The notes below the pieces were generated by a model. The model was not told the DNA's origin. It did not search any database and saw only the letters and a program-made list of their open reading frames with translations. The translations under genes and the position numbers were made by a program. Source: Haloferax sp046557615 (GTDB taxonomy: Archaea > Halobacteriota > Halobacteria > Halobacteriales > Haloferacaceae). Taken from it: 64,000 bases of DNA. Location: positions 1,426,001-1,490,000 of the forward strand of contig NZ_JBKIII010000001.1 in NCBI RefSeq assembly GCF_046557615.1, in the 5' to 3' direction. Shown piece after piece: positions 50,718 to 60,255 of the stretch; the first letter of the stretch is position 1; the number at the start of each line of letters is the position of its first letter.

Positions 50718-51491
50718 CTACTCCATGTTGTCTTCGAGAAAGCCGACGAGCGCGTCGTTGACGAGACGCGACTGCTCGACGGTGACGAGGTGGCGCGCAC
50801 CCTCGAACGACTGGAACTCACCGTTCGGCAGCCCATCTGCGAGTGTGCGACCGCCTTCGACGGGCCACACCGGGTCGTTCTCACCGTGAAGGACGAGCGT
50901 CGGCGTCGTAATTTCGTACAGCGGCCCGGCATCGAACGCCTCGATAGCGGCGGCTTGTGCCGCCCACGAACTGAGTGTGGCGTCTTCCTCACGCCGCCAC
51001 CCGACAATCTGGTCGCACACGTCGGGGAAGTCAGCACGGAACTCCTCGGAGAGCGCAGGAGTCAGCGACTCTCGAACCTCGTCCTCGATGGTGGGGTTAC
51101 CGTAGAGTGGTTCGACGTCGAGGTTGGCACCCGATGCGGCGCTTCCGATGACGGTGAGCGACTTCACGCGCGAGGTGCTTCGCGCGGCTTGCAGACCAAT
51201 CATCCCACCCAAGCCGAGGCCGACGACGTGGGCTTTTCTGACACCGGCGTCCGCGAGGACGGCGTTCAGGTCGTGTGCCAGCGTACCGACTCGGTACGGA
51301 CCGTCGGGCGCTTCGGACCGGCCCGACCCACGAACGTCCATAACGAGGCTCTGAAATGGTCCAGCGAGAGCGGCGTGTTGCCAGCCCCATTGCCACGCAC
51401 CGTATCCCGCGTCGCCGACGAACGCGACCGTTTCGCCGTCCCCATCGGCGTCGTAATAGAGACTGACGCCGTCGTTTGTTGCCGTAGGCAT
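50718..51491 (-). CDS. Alpha/beta-fold hydrolase with Gly at the nucleophile position
   Basis: A 257-residue alpha/beta-hydrolase: the oxyanion-loop region is followed by the conserved LVMDVRGSGRSEAPDG, the nucleophile elbow VVGLGLGGMIGLQAA, the acid-bearing LVLHGENDPVWPVEGG and the His in ARHLVTVEQSRLV. The elbow normally reads G-x-S-x-G; here the Ser codon is GGC (Gly). Asp and His are kept. The protein may be inactive, may act non-hydrolytically, or may carry a recent change. Confidence 0.85.
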   Translation of the reverse strand: MPTATNDGVSLYYDADGDGETVAFVGDAGYGAWQWGWQHAALAGPFQSLVMDVRGSGRSEAPDGPYRVGTLAHDLNAVLADAGVRKAHVVGLGLGGMIGLQAARSTSRVKSLTVIGSAASGANLDVEPLYGNPTIEDEVRESLTPALSEEFRADFPDVCDQIVGWRREEDATLSSWAAQAAAIEAFDAGPLYEITTPTLVLHGENDPVWPVEGGRTLADGLPNGEFQSFEGARHLVTVEQSRLVNDALVGFLEDNME

Positions 51492-51539
51492 ATCGCCGAG
51501 TCGGCGACCGACCGACTTAGGCGTGCCCGTCTCTCGGTG

Positions 51540-52142
51540 CTACCGCGAACGGATGGACCATTCAGACGACTCCTCGGCACCCGTCTCTTCGTCACGCTCT
51601 GCAATCGCGTCGAACAGTGACGCGAACGTGTAGACGGTTTTGTCGTCCTGTGTCTGCGGGTCGAGAAAGAAGAGTCCGCGCGCGCCGGACGCGTCCAACC
51701 GAACGGTGAGCGCGTGTAAGAACCGATACAGCGACTTGACCGAGACGTACTGGAGGAGAATCGTGAGCGAATCGACGACGACGAGTGGCCGAAGGCCCGA
51801 TTCGTCGTCCCACGACGCGAGTTGTTCGGTCGCCTGCATACCGATACCAGTCATATCGGAGGGTGCAGAGACGTGCGACACGGTGTCTTCGGTGTTGGGA
51901 GTTCCGGTGGCTGAGTCGGTCGTGATGACCGTAAGGTCGGGTGGTCGAAAGCCGAGGAAGTCCTGCCAATAGTCGATGTCAGACGAGACCTGTGGCGAAA
52001 ACGAAATCACGAGTAACGGCGTTCGTGACGGCGAACCGACATCGACGAGTTCTGTAAGCCCTGACGAACGGCCGCTTCCGAGAATCAAGACAGAGTGGCA
52101 GGAAGTACGCCCGTCGAGCAATTCGCCATAAATCATTGTCAT
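51540..52142 (-). CDS. DUF7504-type RecA/KaiC-like protein
   Basis: A 200-residue protein with a degenerate RecA-like fold: HSVLILGSGRSSGLTELVDV stands where a P-loop would be but lacks the GKT lysine. RTPLLVISFSPQVSSDIDYW follows, then a Walker-B-like LVVVDSLTILLQYV and GARGLFFLDPQTQDD. Haloarchaeal DUF7504 proteins are often near signal-transduction genes; their function is unknown. The start may be the ATG at 52142 or the one at 52136. Confidence 0.7.
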   Translation of the reverse strand: MTMIYGELLDGRTSCHSVLILGSGRSSGLTELVDVGSPSRTPLLVISFSPQVSSDIDYWQDFLGFRPPDLTVITTDSATGTPNTEDTVSHVSAPSDMTGIGMQATEQLASWDDESGLRPLVVVDSLTILLQYVSVKSLYRFLHALTVRLDASGARGLFFLDPQTQDDKTVYTFASLFDAIAERDEETGAEESSEWSIRSR

Positions 52143-52268
52143 CAACCAACACGTATCACCACTTATGTCTATCTAACGTTATTACAAAAAATATACCAAA
52201 AATAGCGTCTGAGACGCATCGCTCACAGGACAACGTAGAAAACGAGCGAAAAGTCCACGAGTGTCCGC

Positions 52269-55037
52269 TTACGCGTTCAGGACGGTTCGAAGGATGTCAG
52301 GAGCTTCTTCGAGCGTCTCGTCGAGCGCGTCAACGTTGGGGCCGCCGCCCTGTGCGAAGTCGGCAGGGCCGCCACCGCCGCCGCCGACTTTGCGAGCGAG
52401 TTGGCCGACGACTTCACCAGCGTTGATTGCGACACCGTCGGGGACGCCGACGACGAACTGGGCGCTCCCGCCTGCCGCAGAGCCGAGGACGGCGACGGTG
52501 CCGTCTTCGACGAGGGCGTTAGCGGTCGCACGAAGTTCGTCTGCGTCGCCGTCGAGTCGCTGGACGACGGCGGACGCGCCGCCGATGTCGATTTCGTCTG
52601 CTCCAGCGGTCGCGCGAACTTCCGCAAGTTCGGTCTTCAGGCGGTCGATAGTCTTTCCGCGGGCCTTCCACTCGGTGAAGAACCGCTCGGCCGTCGCGGG
52701 GACGTCCTCCCAGTTCACGTCGAGGATTTCGGACGCGTCGTAGAGCGCGTCCTCGGTGCGCTGGGTCGCCTCGATAGCGGCGTTGCCAGCGGCGAAGACG
52801 ACGCGCTCGACACCGTCTTGGACGGGTTCGGTCGTCAGCACCTTGATGGAGCCAATGTCACCCGTTCGCTTGACGTGGGTCCCACCACAGGCTTGCACGT
52901 CGCTGCCGACGTGGATGAGTCGAATCTGTTCTCCCGGCGGGATACCACCCTGATAGAGGTCGAAGCCGTGTTTCTTCTCGGCGTCGTGACGGTCCGGCCA
53001 CTCCTGTTTGACCGGGATGTTCCGCATGACGAACTCGTTGGCCACGAGTTCGATTTGCTTGACCTCTTCGCGCGTGATGCGCTCGTAGTGGGTCACGTCG
53101 AGACGCGAGCGGTCCACGCCTTTCGAGGCACCGGCCTGTCGGATGTGGTCACCGAGAACTTCGCGGATTGCGTGGCCGATGACGTGAGTCGCCGTGTGGT
53201 GTCGCATCAAGCGACGGCGGCGTTCGACGTCGAGTTGGCCGCGGACGAACTCTCCCTTACCGGGGTCTTCGTCGGTGTGGTGGAGAATCACGTCGCCCTC
53301 GATTTGCACATCGCTCACTTCGACGGTCGTATCGTCCGTCGAGAGCGTCCCGTGGTCGGCGGGTTGGCCACCGCCTTCTGGGTAGAACATCGTCTGGTCG
53401 AGGACCACGTCGTAGCCCTCCTCGCGCTCGAACACGTCGAGGACAACTGCTTCGAACTCCGTGCGGTCCTGGTCGTCGTAGTAGAGTTTGTCCGTCTCGG
53501 GGAGGTCGGCGAGGCGCTCGTCGCGTTCGGTGGTCTCTTCGCTCGCTTTGACCTGTTCGTGGCGGTCGGCGACGAGTGAGTAGAAATCGTCGGGAATGTC
53601 CACAGACGCACCACGCTCTTCGGCGATTTCCTGCACCATATCGGGCTGGATGCCGTGCGAGTCGTAGAGTTCGATGAGTTCGTCCACAGGGATGGACTCT
53701 TCGGACCCGGCGTAGTCGTCGGCGAGTTGGCGGACGCGGCGAGACCCACGCTTGAGCGTCTCGCGGTACTTGCGCTCTTCACTGCGGACGATGTCGCGGA
53801 TGGTGTCGCGGTTCTCGTAGTCGAGGCGCTCGGCCTGCATGTCCACGAGTTCGTCCAGCGGCGCATCGACGCCGAGGTTGTCAACGAGGCGCTTCGTGCG
53901 GCGAAGGACCATCCGAGCGAGGTAGCCCGTGCCGACGTTCGAGGGGACGATGCCGTCACCGAACATATATGCCAGAGTACGGCAGTGGTCGGCGATGGCG
54001 TAGATGTCTTCGAGCGGGCGAAGCAGCGACGTGAGTTTCTCCGTCTCGACACCGAGTTCGTCGGCGATTTCCGCACGCGCAGTCGAGAGGTCGTCGATTT
54101 CGTCGATGTCGAGGTTGCCCGACATCGAAGCGGCGCGGTGGATGAGTTTCTCTTCCTCGTCGGTGTGTTCGATGCCTGCGTTCTCTTTGAGGAACGCAAT
54201 CATGTCGGGGTAGACGGCCTCGTACACCGTCGGGGTGCCTTGGGAGACCCACGTCCAGCGTTCGAGTCCGTAGCCGGTGTCCACGATGTACGTGTCCATC
54301 GGCGAGTAGGTGTTGCCGTCTTTGAGTTCGTAGTCGCCGTCTGGGTCCTGTTTCATCGACATGAAGACGAGGGTGGCGAGTTCGGCACCGCGGTAGAGGA
54401 CTTCGAACGCGGGTCCGGCGTTGCCGCCGCCGACCCACGGGTCCTCGATGTAGGTGATTTCGGAGATATCAGCGCCGAGCGACTCGAAGAACTCGTCGCA
54501 GAGACGGACCGTCTCGTCCTTCCAGTAGACTTCACCCTCGTAGGCGTACTTGTCACCGGCCTCTTCGCGGGCGTTGAAGGCGTGGTGCGCCATCATCTCG
54601 AACGCCATCGTGTGGCGGCCGGTCTTACCCACGTTGTCGATGTCCTGCATGCGGATACAGGGCTGGGAGATGGTGAGCGGGTTGGCCGGTGGCGGCGTCT
54701 CGCCGGACGTGACGAGTGGCTGGAAGTCGTAGATAGATGCCTGCGTCAGAAGGACGTCGTCACGCCAGCGGTTCGCGGCGACCGGATACGGGTCGATACG
54801 CTCGTGGTCGTGTTCCTCGAAGAACGAGAGGAACTTCTCGCGCATCTCTTCGAGTGTGTACTCCTCGTCGAATCCGGGGTTGTCGATAAAGGTGTAGTCG
54901 TCGGCCGGTGGCTCACCGCACGTCTCGCGGTCCGGGTCTCGCGTCCAGAAGTACGCGCCCGTCACGGGGCACTGCTTCCGGTAGAAGTCTTCCTCCTCGA
55001 AATAGTCGAGGCGGTACTCCGCTTCGAGTTCGCTCAT
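52269..55037 (-). CDS. alaS: Alanine-tRNA ligase
   Basis: A 922-residue class II synthetase of the archaeal type. It begins MSELEAEYRLDYFEEEDFYR, an archaeal N-terminal extension; class II motifs lie in residues 60-280 (TSGETPPPANPLTISQPCIR). The editing domain has HHTATHVIGHAIR (HxxxH) and CGGTHVKRTGD, the zinc/editing site, and a C-Ala domain (GGGGGPADFAQGGG) follows. Its ATG at 55037 is the family start; the open frame continues upstream to 55433 through the divergent tspO gene and should be ignored. Confidence 0.96.
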   Translation of the reverse strand: MSELEAEYRLDYFEEEDFYRKQCPVTGAYFWTRDPDRETCGEPPADDYTFIDNPGFDEEYTLEEMREKFLSFFEEHDHERIDPYPVAANRWRDDVLLTQASIYDFQPLVTSGETPPPANPLTISQPCIRMQDIDNVGKTGRHTMAFEMMAHHAFNAREEAGDKYAYEGEVYWKDETVRLCDEFFESLGADISEITYIEDPWVGGGNAGPAFEVLYRGAELATLVFMSMKQDPDGDYELKDGNTYSPMDTYIVDTGYGLERWTWVSQGTPTVYEAVYPDMIAFLKENAGIEHTDEEEKLIHRAASMSGNLDIDEIDDLSTARAEIADELGVETEKLTSLLRPLEDIYAIADHCRTLAYMFGDGIVPSNVGTGYLARMVLRRTKRLVDNLGVDAPLDELVDMQAERLDYENRDTIRDIVRSEERKYRETLKRGSRRVRQLADDYAGSEESIPVDELIELYDSHGIQPDMVQEIAEERGASVDIPDDFYSLVADRHEQVKASEETTERDERLADLPETDKLYYDDQDRTEFEAVVLDVFEREEGYDVVLDQTMFYPEGGGQPADHGTLSTDDTTVEVSDVQIEGDVILHHTDEDPGKGEFVRGQLDVERRRRLMRHHTATHVIGHAIREVLGDHIRQAGASKGVDRSRLDVTHYERITREEVKQIELVANEFVMRNIPVKQEWPDRHDAEKKHGFDLYQGGIPPGEQIRLIHVGSDVQACGGTHVKRTGDIGSIKVLTTEPVQDGVERVVFAAGNAAIEATQRTEDALYDASEILDVNWEDVPATAERFFTEWKARGKTIDRLKTELAEVRATAGADEIDIGGASAVVQRLDGDADELRATANALVEDGTVAVLGSAAGGSAQFVVGVPDGVAINAGEVVGQLARKVGGGGGGPADFAQGGGPNVDALDETLEEAPDILRTVLNA

Positions 55038-55160
55038 TGCCCAACTCTGGTCTACCGTGAGGTAAAACAGTTCCGGGAAATGGCCGCAGACGCCCGGTTT
55101 GGGACGTTTTTCACCGACACGACCGTGGCGCTCATCTGCACGCCGACCAATTACAGCAGT

Positions 55161-55646
55161 ATGGAACTCTCGTCCATTCGTCGGCGAAACGTCGCCGAAC
55201 TGCTCGGGTGGGTCATTCTTGCACAACTGGCTGGTGTCGTCGGGAGCGTCTTCACCGTCACCGCAATTGGGTCGTGGTACGACACGCTCGTCCGCCCGTG
55301 GTTCGCCCCGCCAAACTGGGTCTTCGGACCGGTCTGGGTGACGCTCTTTACACTCATGGGAGTGGCGGCGTATCTCGTCTCCCAGTCGAACAGCCCTCGA
55401 AGCAGACGGGCACTCATCGTCTTCGGCGGCCAACTCGTGGTCAACGTCGCGTGGTCGGCGGCGTTCTTCGGGTTGGAGTCGCCCGCACTCGGGTTAGTCG
55501 TCATCGTGGGGTTGCTCGGAGGGATTCTCCTGACGATATGGGAGTTCGCACAGGTGGACCGGCGGGCCGCACTCCTGCTCGTCCCATATCTCGCGTGGGT
55601 CGCCTTCGCAACCGTCCTCAATTACGGATTTTGGTCGCTGAATTAG
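55161..55646 (+). CDS. TspO/MBR family membrane protein
   Basis: A 161-residue five-helix protein with the family Trp-rich sites: WYDTLVRPWFAPPNWVFGPVW near residues 39-59, NVAWSAAFFGLESPALG, and LLVPYLAWVAFATVLNYGFW. TspO proteins bind tetrapyrroles and porphyrins and influence carotenoid, heme or stress pathways. It is divergent from alaS. The start at 55161 follows directly from the conserved MELSSIRRRNVAELL. A much longer frame containing it is antisense to alaS and is not real. Confidence 0.9.
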   Translation: MELSSIRRRNVAELLGWVILAQLAGVVGSVFTVTAIGSWYDTLVRPWFAPPNWVFGPVWVTLFTLMGVAAYLVSQSNSPRSRRALIVFGGQLVVNVAWSAAFFGLESPALGLVVIVGLLGGILLTIWEFAQVDRRAALLLVPYLAWVAFATVLNYGFWSLN

Positions 55647-55772
55647 TCGGGTATATTTTGAACTCAGAATCGTTGTGAAAAGCCGACAGAGCCCACAAGG
55701 AGGCAGTTAATACGTTCGGCACCCATGCCGCAACGGTTATGCAGTGGGTGACCGTGGGTTAGTGAGACAGAC

Positions 55773-58022
55773 GTGCAAACAGCCGAGAATATTGTTTTCG
55801 TGGACGACGCGCTCGCTGACGACGTTGACTTCGGCGAGAGCGTCCGTGTGTTGCGTGAAAGCGACCGTGATGGCACTTCGACGCCGGGGTGTGTGGTCGT
55901 GAGCGACCCGGGCGCGAGCGTGTCGTCTGACGTTCCGGTTGTGTTGTACACCGACGCCGACCCGGAGGCGATTGCGGACCCAAATCGATTCGACGCCTAC
56001 GTCCCCGCAGGCGACCAGAAGGCCCTCGAAAGGCAGGTCCGATGGGTACTCGCACAACGTACAGCGCGGGAGTCCGAAGATAGCCGACTCAAACGGCTCT
56101 ACGAGGGAACGACGAGCCTCATCATGTCGGAGACGGTCGATGAACTCTATCAGCGTGGCATCGACCTCGCAGACCGGATTTTGGCGTTCGACAACACGTC
56201 GATTATCATCGCCGACTCGGATGGCCTCTACATCCGGGCGAGTAACTCCCACGACGAATCAGACGGACCGATTCCACCGAACAAAGGCATCGTCGGCTCG
56301 ACGTTTCAAAACGCGCGGTCGTTCCTCATCGACGACGTACACAGCCACCCGATCGCCGAACCACGAGAACCCTCGTATCGGTCGGCCGTCAGCGTTCCAA
56401 TCGGAGACGTGGGCGTGTTCCAGGCGATTTCGAAACAGCAAGATGCCTACGACGAAACCGACCTCCGACTCGCCGAACTTCTCGCGTCGTACATCGCAGG
56501 AACCCGAACACGCATCGAGACGGAAGCACAGGTCCGCCAAGGCCGCGAACAAATCGAGCGACTTCACCAAGGTGCGGCGAAACTCGCGGCGGCGACGACC
56601 CTCGAAGAACTGTTCGAACGAACCGTTCAAGTCACCGACAACATTCTCGAATTCAATTTGAGCTATATCGGCGTCGTCGAAGACGGTGCAATCGTTCCGA
56701 TGGCAATCTCGTCTGACGCGCCCGAAGGCGGTGCCCAGCGAACCACGCTCGAAGACGGCGGCGTCGCGGCCAAAACGCACCTGACCGGCGAAACACAACT
56801 CGTCTCTGATATCGCCACCGACAGCGATGCAAAGCCAGTCAAGCAGATGTACCGCTCGGGGTTGAGCGTCCCAATCGGTGACATCGCTGTGTTTCAAGCG
56901 GCGTCTTTCGAGCCGAATACGTTCAGCCAGCGCGACGCAGAACTCACCGAGTTACTCATGGACCACGTCTCGGTGACCGCAGAGCGGATTCAGGCCGAAG
57001 CGAACCTCCGAGACGAGCGTGACCGCCTGAACGCGCTGTTCGCACACATTTCGGATGCCGCAGTCGCATTCGACGTGCGTGACGACACCGTCGAAGTCAC
57101 CGAAGTGAACCAAGTGTTCAAAGAGACGTTCGGTTACTGTTCGGACGAAATCGACGACACGAATCTCCTCAGTCGTATCTGCCCCGTTGGGCCGACGAGT
57201 GACCAACCCGATGACGTACCGGAGTGCCCACCGGAACTCCTCGTCGGACGCGGCGAGAGCTATCGTGGCGAGGTCCGACGCCAGACGAAAAACGGCTTTC
57301 GCGACTTCATCTTGAACGTGGTCCCACTCTCGCCGGGAGAAGAACGCGGCGCAGGCTACGCAATCTACACGGACATCACCCATCGCAAGGCGCGCGAACT
57401 CGAATTAGAGCGACAGAACGAGCGACTCGAAGAGTTCGCCAACATCGTCAGTCACGACCTGCGAAACCCGCTTGGTGTGGCTCGCGGTAACCTCGAACTG
57501 GCGCGTGAGACGGGCGACGAATCCCGGTTCGAGACCGCAGATAACGCACTCGACCGCATGGAAGTACTCATCGACGACCTACTGTCGCTCGCTCGACGTG
57601 GCCAACTCGTCGGCGAGACGGTCGAGGTTTCGCTCGAACACATCGCTCGTCGAGCGTGGATGACGACCGAAACCATGGACGCGACGCTGGAAGCAGACTC
57701 CGGTGTCGCCATCGATGCCGACCCCGACCGGTTGGTCGAACTCCTCGCAAATCTCTTCAGAAACGCCGTCAAGCACGTGAGTGAGGATGTCCACGTCACC
57801 GTCGGCAAACTCGAAGACCGAGATGGGTTCTACGTCGAAGACGACGGCCCTGGTATCGAACCCGAACGCCGGAACGAGGTGTTCGAGCCCGGACAGACTT
57901 CCGGCAACGACGGAATTGGCTATGGACTCGCCATCGTTCGGTCAATCTCCGATGCGCACGGCTGGACCTGTAGCGTGACCGAAGGAAAAATCGGCGGCGC
58001 GCGGTTCGAGTTCGAGACTTAG
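55773..58022 (+). CDS. Multi-sensor histidine kinase (receiver-like, GAF-GAF-PAS)
   Basis: A 749-residue soluble kinase from a GTG. An N-terminal ~95-residue region resembles a degenerate receiver (VFVDDALADDVDFGESVRVL). GAF domains lie at about 108-260 and 265-415 and share a near-identical VSVPIGDVGVFQA / LSVPIGDIAVFQA motif, so they are probably a duplication. A PAS domain is at about 425-550 (AHISDAAVAFDV), the H-box IVSHDLRNPLGVARGNLELA at about 560-580, and HATPase motifs NLFRNAVKHVS, VEDDGPGIEPER and GIGYGLAIVRSI follow. Its stop overlaps the convergent rfc gene. Confidence 0.9.
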   Translation: MQTAENIVFVDDALADDVDFGESVRVLRESDRDGTSTPGCVVVSDPGASVSSDVPVVLYTDADPEAIADPNRFDAYVPAGDQKALERQVRWVLAQRTARESEDSRLKRLYEGTTSLIMSETVDELYQRGIDLADRILAFDNTSIIIADSDGLYIRASNSHDESDGPIPPNKGIVGSTFQNARSFLIDDVHSHPIAEPREPSYRSAVSVPIGDVGVFQAISKQQDAYDETDLRLAELLASYIAGTRTRIETEAQVRQGREQIERLHQGAAKLAAATTLEELFERTVQVTDNILEFNLSYIGVVEDGAIVPMAISSDAPEGGAQRTTLEDGGVAAKTHLTGETQLVSDIATDSDAKPVKQMYRSGLSVPIGDIAVFQAASFEPNTFSQRDAELTELLMDHVSVTAERIQAEANLRDERDRLNALFAHISDAAVAFDVRDDTVEVTEVNQVFKETFGYCSDEIDDTNLLSRICPVGPTSDQPDDVPECPPELLVGRGESYRGEVRRQTKNGFRDFILNVVPLSPGEERGAGYAIYTDITHRKARELELERQNERLEEFANIVSHDLRNPLGVARGNLELARETGDESRFETADNALDRMEVLIDDLLSLARRGQLVGETVEVSLEHIARRAWMTTETMDATLEADSGVAIDADPDRLVELLANLFRNAVKHVSEDVHVTVGKLEDRDGFYVEDDGPGIEPERRNEVFEPGQTSGNDGIGYGLAIVRSISDAHGWTCSVTEGKIGGARFEFET

Positions 58023-59005
58023 TTTTCCGAGAGGGCGAGCGACGCGAGCAGCGCTTCGAGTTGCACCTGTTCGTTTGCACCTTCGGAGATGCGGTAGTCT
58101 GCCTCACCGATGCGCTCCATCAGTTGGACCGCAGTTCGCTCGTCGAGGTCGAAGTCCCAGACGGCGCGGTGAAGTTGGTCGATGATGTCGCCACCAGCCA
58201 TCCCGGTATCGACGATGAGTGTCTCTAGTTTCTTTCGTGCCGTCGTGAACTCGCCATCGATTGCCGCCTGTACCATCGTCTCGATGTCTTCGGGGCGGGC
58301 GGTCGCCGTAATCATGTAGACGGCTTCTTCGTCCACGACTTCGCCCGTGGTTGCCGCCGCTTGGAGAGAGTTGATGGCGCGTCGCATGTCACCGCTTGCG
58401 GCGTAGACGAGTGCGTCGAGGCCGTCGTCGGTGAGTTCGATACCCTCAGCTTCGGCGATATCACGGGTTTGGTTGGCGATTGCTTCGTCGCCGAGTGGCG
58501 AAAAGCGGAACACCGCACACCGCGACTGGATGGGGTCGATAATCTTCGAGGAGTAGTTACACGAGAGGATAAAGCGCGTCTTGTCTGAGAACTCCTCCAT
58601 GGTGCGGCGCAGGGCCGACTGTGCGTCGTTCGTCAGCGAGTCGGCCTCGTCGAGGAAGATTATCGTGTAACCGCGTTCGGGGTTGAACGACGAGCGCGCG
58701 AAGTTCTTGATTCGGTCGCGCACCACGTCGATACCGCGTTCGTCAGAAGCGTTGAGTTCGAGGAAGTTACCTCGCCAATTGTCGCCATAGAGGGCGCGGG
58801 CAATCGCGGTTGCAGAGGTCGTCTTGCCGACGCCTGCCGGGCCTGCAAAGAGCAAATGAGGCAGTTCGTCGCGCTCGATATAGCTCCGAAGACGTTCGAC
58901 GATTGCCTCTTGTCCGTAGACGTCGTCGAGCGTCTGCGGTCGATACTTCTCGATCCAAATTTCACGACCCGTCGGGGCGTCGCCCGACTCCGCGGCCTCG
59001 CTCAT
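58019..59005 (-). CDS. rfcA: Replication factor C small subunit
   Basis: A 328-residue AAA+ clamp-loader ATPase that loads PCNA on DNA. Walker A FAGPAGVGKTTSA is at about 47-59, Walker B IIFLDEADSL at about 110, the SRC motif in IDPIQSRCAVFRF, then the C-terminal collar helices. No intein is present. The ATG at 59005 is set by SEAAESGDAPTGREIW leading to IEKYRPQTLDDV. The 3' end overlaps the histidine kinase stop by 4 nt. Confidence 0.95.
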   Translation of the reverse strand: MSEAAESGDAPTGREIWIEKYRPQTLDDVYGQEAIVERLRSYIERDELPHLLFAGPAGVGKTTSATAIARALYGDNWRGNFLELNASDERGIDVVRDRIKNFARSSFNPERGYTIIFLDEADSLTNDAQSALRRTMEEFSDKTRFILSCNYSSKIIDPIQSRCAVFRFSPLGDEAIANQTRDIAEAEGIELTDDGLDALVYAASGDMRRAINSLQAAATTGEVVDEEAVYMITATARPEDIETMVQAAIDGEFTTARKKLETLIVDTGMAGGDIIDQLHRAVWDFDLDERTAVQLMERIGEADYRISEGANEQVQLEALLASLALSEN

Positions 59006-59094
59006 AGCAGACTGACAGTGCGCCCGGCACATAAACCGTCCGAGAGTAGTCCATCGTGCGAAAAAATTGGAAGCAACGACGACGAATCGCGCAC

Positions 59095-59388
59095 TCAGGG
59101 CAGGTTCGCAATGAGGTCGCGATAGTCGTCTTCCGGCCACGCTTTCAGAGTCTCACCGGCGACAGCGCCGGTTTGGCCGATGCGAAGCAGTGCTTTCGCC
59201 GCAGTGTCGTCGTCCGGGAATTCGGCAATAGTCACGAGGTCGTACTGCCCCATCGTGAGGTAGAACGACTTCAACTCGCCACCGAGTGACTCCATGAGGT
59301 CGGTCGCAGCATCGAGGCGGGCCGGACTCTCGTCTATCTTGCTCATCCCGTCTTGTGTGTAGTTCCAGAGGGTGACGTACGTCGGCAT
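59095..59388 (-). CDS. GYD-domain protein
   Basis: A 97-residue ferredoxin-like alpha/beta protein of the GYD family: MPTYVTLWNYTQDGMSKIDE, then ESLGGELKSFYLTMGQYDLVTIAEFPDD split by the family motif (GQYDLVTIAE). The family has no proven function. I start at the ATG at 59388. It lies between rfcA and the divergent samp2, and a TATA-like TTTAATGTG lies upstream on its strand. Confidence 0.85.
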   Translation of the reverse strand: MPTYVTLWNYTQDGMSKIDESPARLDAATDLMESLGGELKSFYLTMGQYDLVTIAEFPDDDTAAKALLRIGQTGAVAGETLKAWPEDDYRDLIANLP

Positions 59389-59537
59389 AGTGGTGTCTTC
59401 CTCGCGTCCGAAGACGCCCATAAATGTTGTTCAGACATCACATTAAAGACTCACATCGCCATCGATTCGAGACAGTTGCGGCGAGAAGAGAGTCACGAGC
59501 CGACGGACTGAAAGCCACTGCCGCCAGACGAACCCGC

Positions 59538-59738
59538 ATGAACGTCACCGTCGAAGTCGTCGGCGAGGAGACCCACGAACTCACCGTGGACGACGACGGC
59601 ACCTACGCTGACCTCGTGAAGGCCGTCGACCTGAGTCCCCACGAGGTGTCCGTACTCGTCGATGGCCGCCCCGTCCCCGAAGACCAACCCGTCGAAGTGG
59701 ACTACGTGAAGGTGCTTCGTCTCATCAAAGGTGGGTAA
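59538..59738 (+). CDS. samp2: Ubiquitin-like small archaeal modifier protein SAMP2
   Basis: A 66-residue beta-grasp protein beginning MNVTVEVVGEETHELTVDDD and ending LRLIKGG. The C-terminal di-glycine is activated by the E1-like UbaA; SAMP2 is then joined to protein lysines and also delivers sulfur for tRNA thiolation. In H. volcanii Lys58 forms SAMP2 chains, and a lysine (VKVLRL) is at position 58 here as well. The ATG at 59538 is the family start. The GNAT gene follows 9 bp later, so they are likely cotranscribed. Confidence 0.93.
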   Translation: MNVTVEVVGEETHELTVDDDGTYADLVKAVDLSPHEVSVLVDGRPVPEDQPVEVDYVKVLRLIKGG

Positions 59739-59747
59739 GTCACGTCG

Positions 59748-60146
59748 ATGAGCAAGTTGACCGTCAGAGCGGGGACAGCTGACGACTTTCTCGACGTGAT
59801 GCGCATCCTCGATGCGGGGTTACTCGAAGCCGACGCATCGGACATCCGCACGAAACTCGACGCGGGCGACTGTCTGGTCGCCGAATCTTCCGGTCGTGTC
59901 GTCGGCGCGCTCGTCCTCGATGGCGACTTCATCGAAGCAGTCGCCGTCTCGCCGAGTCGTCGTGGACGTGGGATTGGAACGAAACTGGTGCGGGCAGCCG
60001 CCACCAACCGAGAGCGACTCGTCGCCACGTTCGATGCCGGAGTACGCCCGTTTTACGAAGCACTGGATTTCGCTATCGAGCGCGCCGAGGGTGAACGTGA
60101 GGACGAAGGCGAGCGATTCCGCGGCGTCCACGACGATTTTCAGTAA
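59748..60146 (+). CDS. GNAT-family N-acetyltransferase
   Basis: A 132-residue acetyltransferase fold: TVRAGTADDFLDVMRILDAG at the N-terminus, the acetyl-CoA loop SPSRRGRGIGTKLVRAA at about 75-91 (Q/RxxGxG/A) and FYEALDFAIERAEG near the end. It lies 9 bp after samp2 on the same strand. The substrate is unknown; an effect on modifier or proteostasis pathways is possible only by context. Confidence 0.88.
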   Translation: MSKLTVRAGTADDFLDVMRILDAGLLEADASDIRTKLDAGDCLVAESSGRVVGALVLDGDFIEAVAVSPSRRGRGIGTKLVRAAATNRERLVATFDAGVRPFYEALDFAIERAEGEREDEGERFRGVHDDFQ

Positions 60147-60255
60147 CGGACCGTCAGTGAGCCGAGAACGTGCTTGTGGGGAGAACTATTCTGTCTAATG
60201 TTAACAACCGACACAGACATAATCTCTCGCCGACAATTGCCGACGGGTCGAACCA

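Noticed and set aside
53655..55160. Plus-strand frame antisense to alaS that runs in frame into tspO
   Set aside because: Only the final 161 residues (from 55161) are a real protein. The upstream part mirrors alaS codons.
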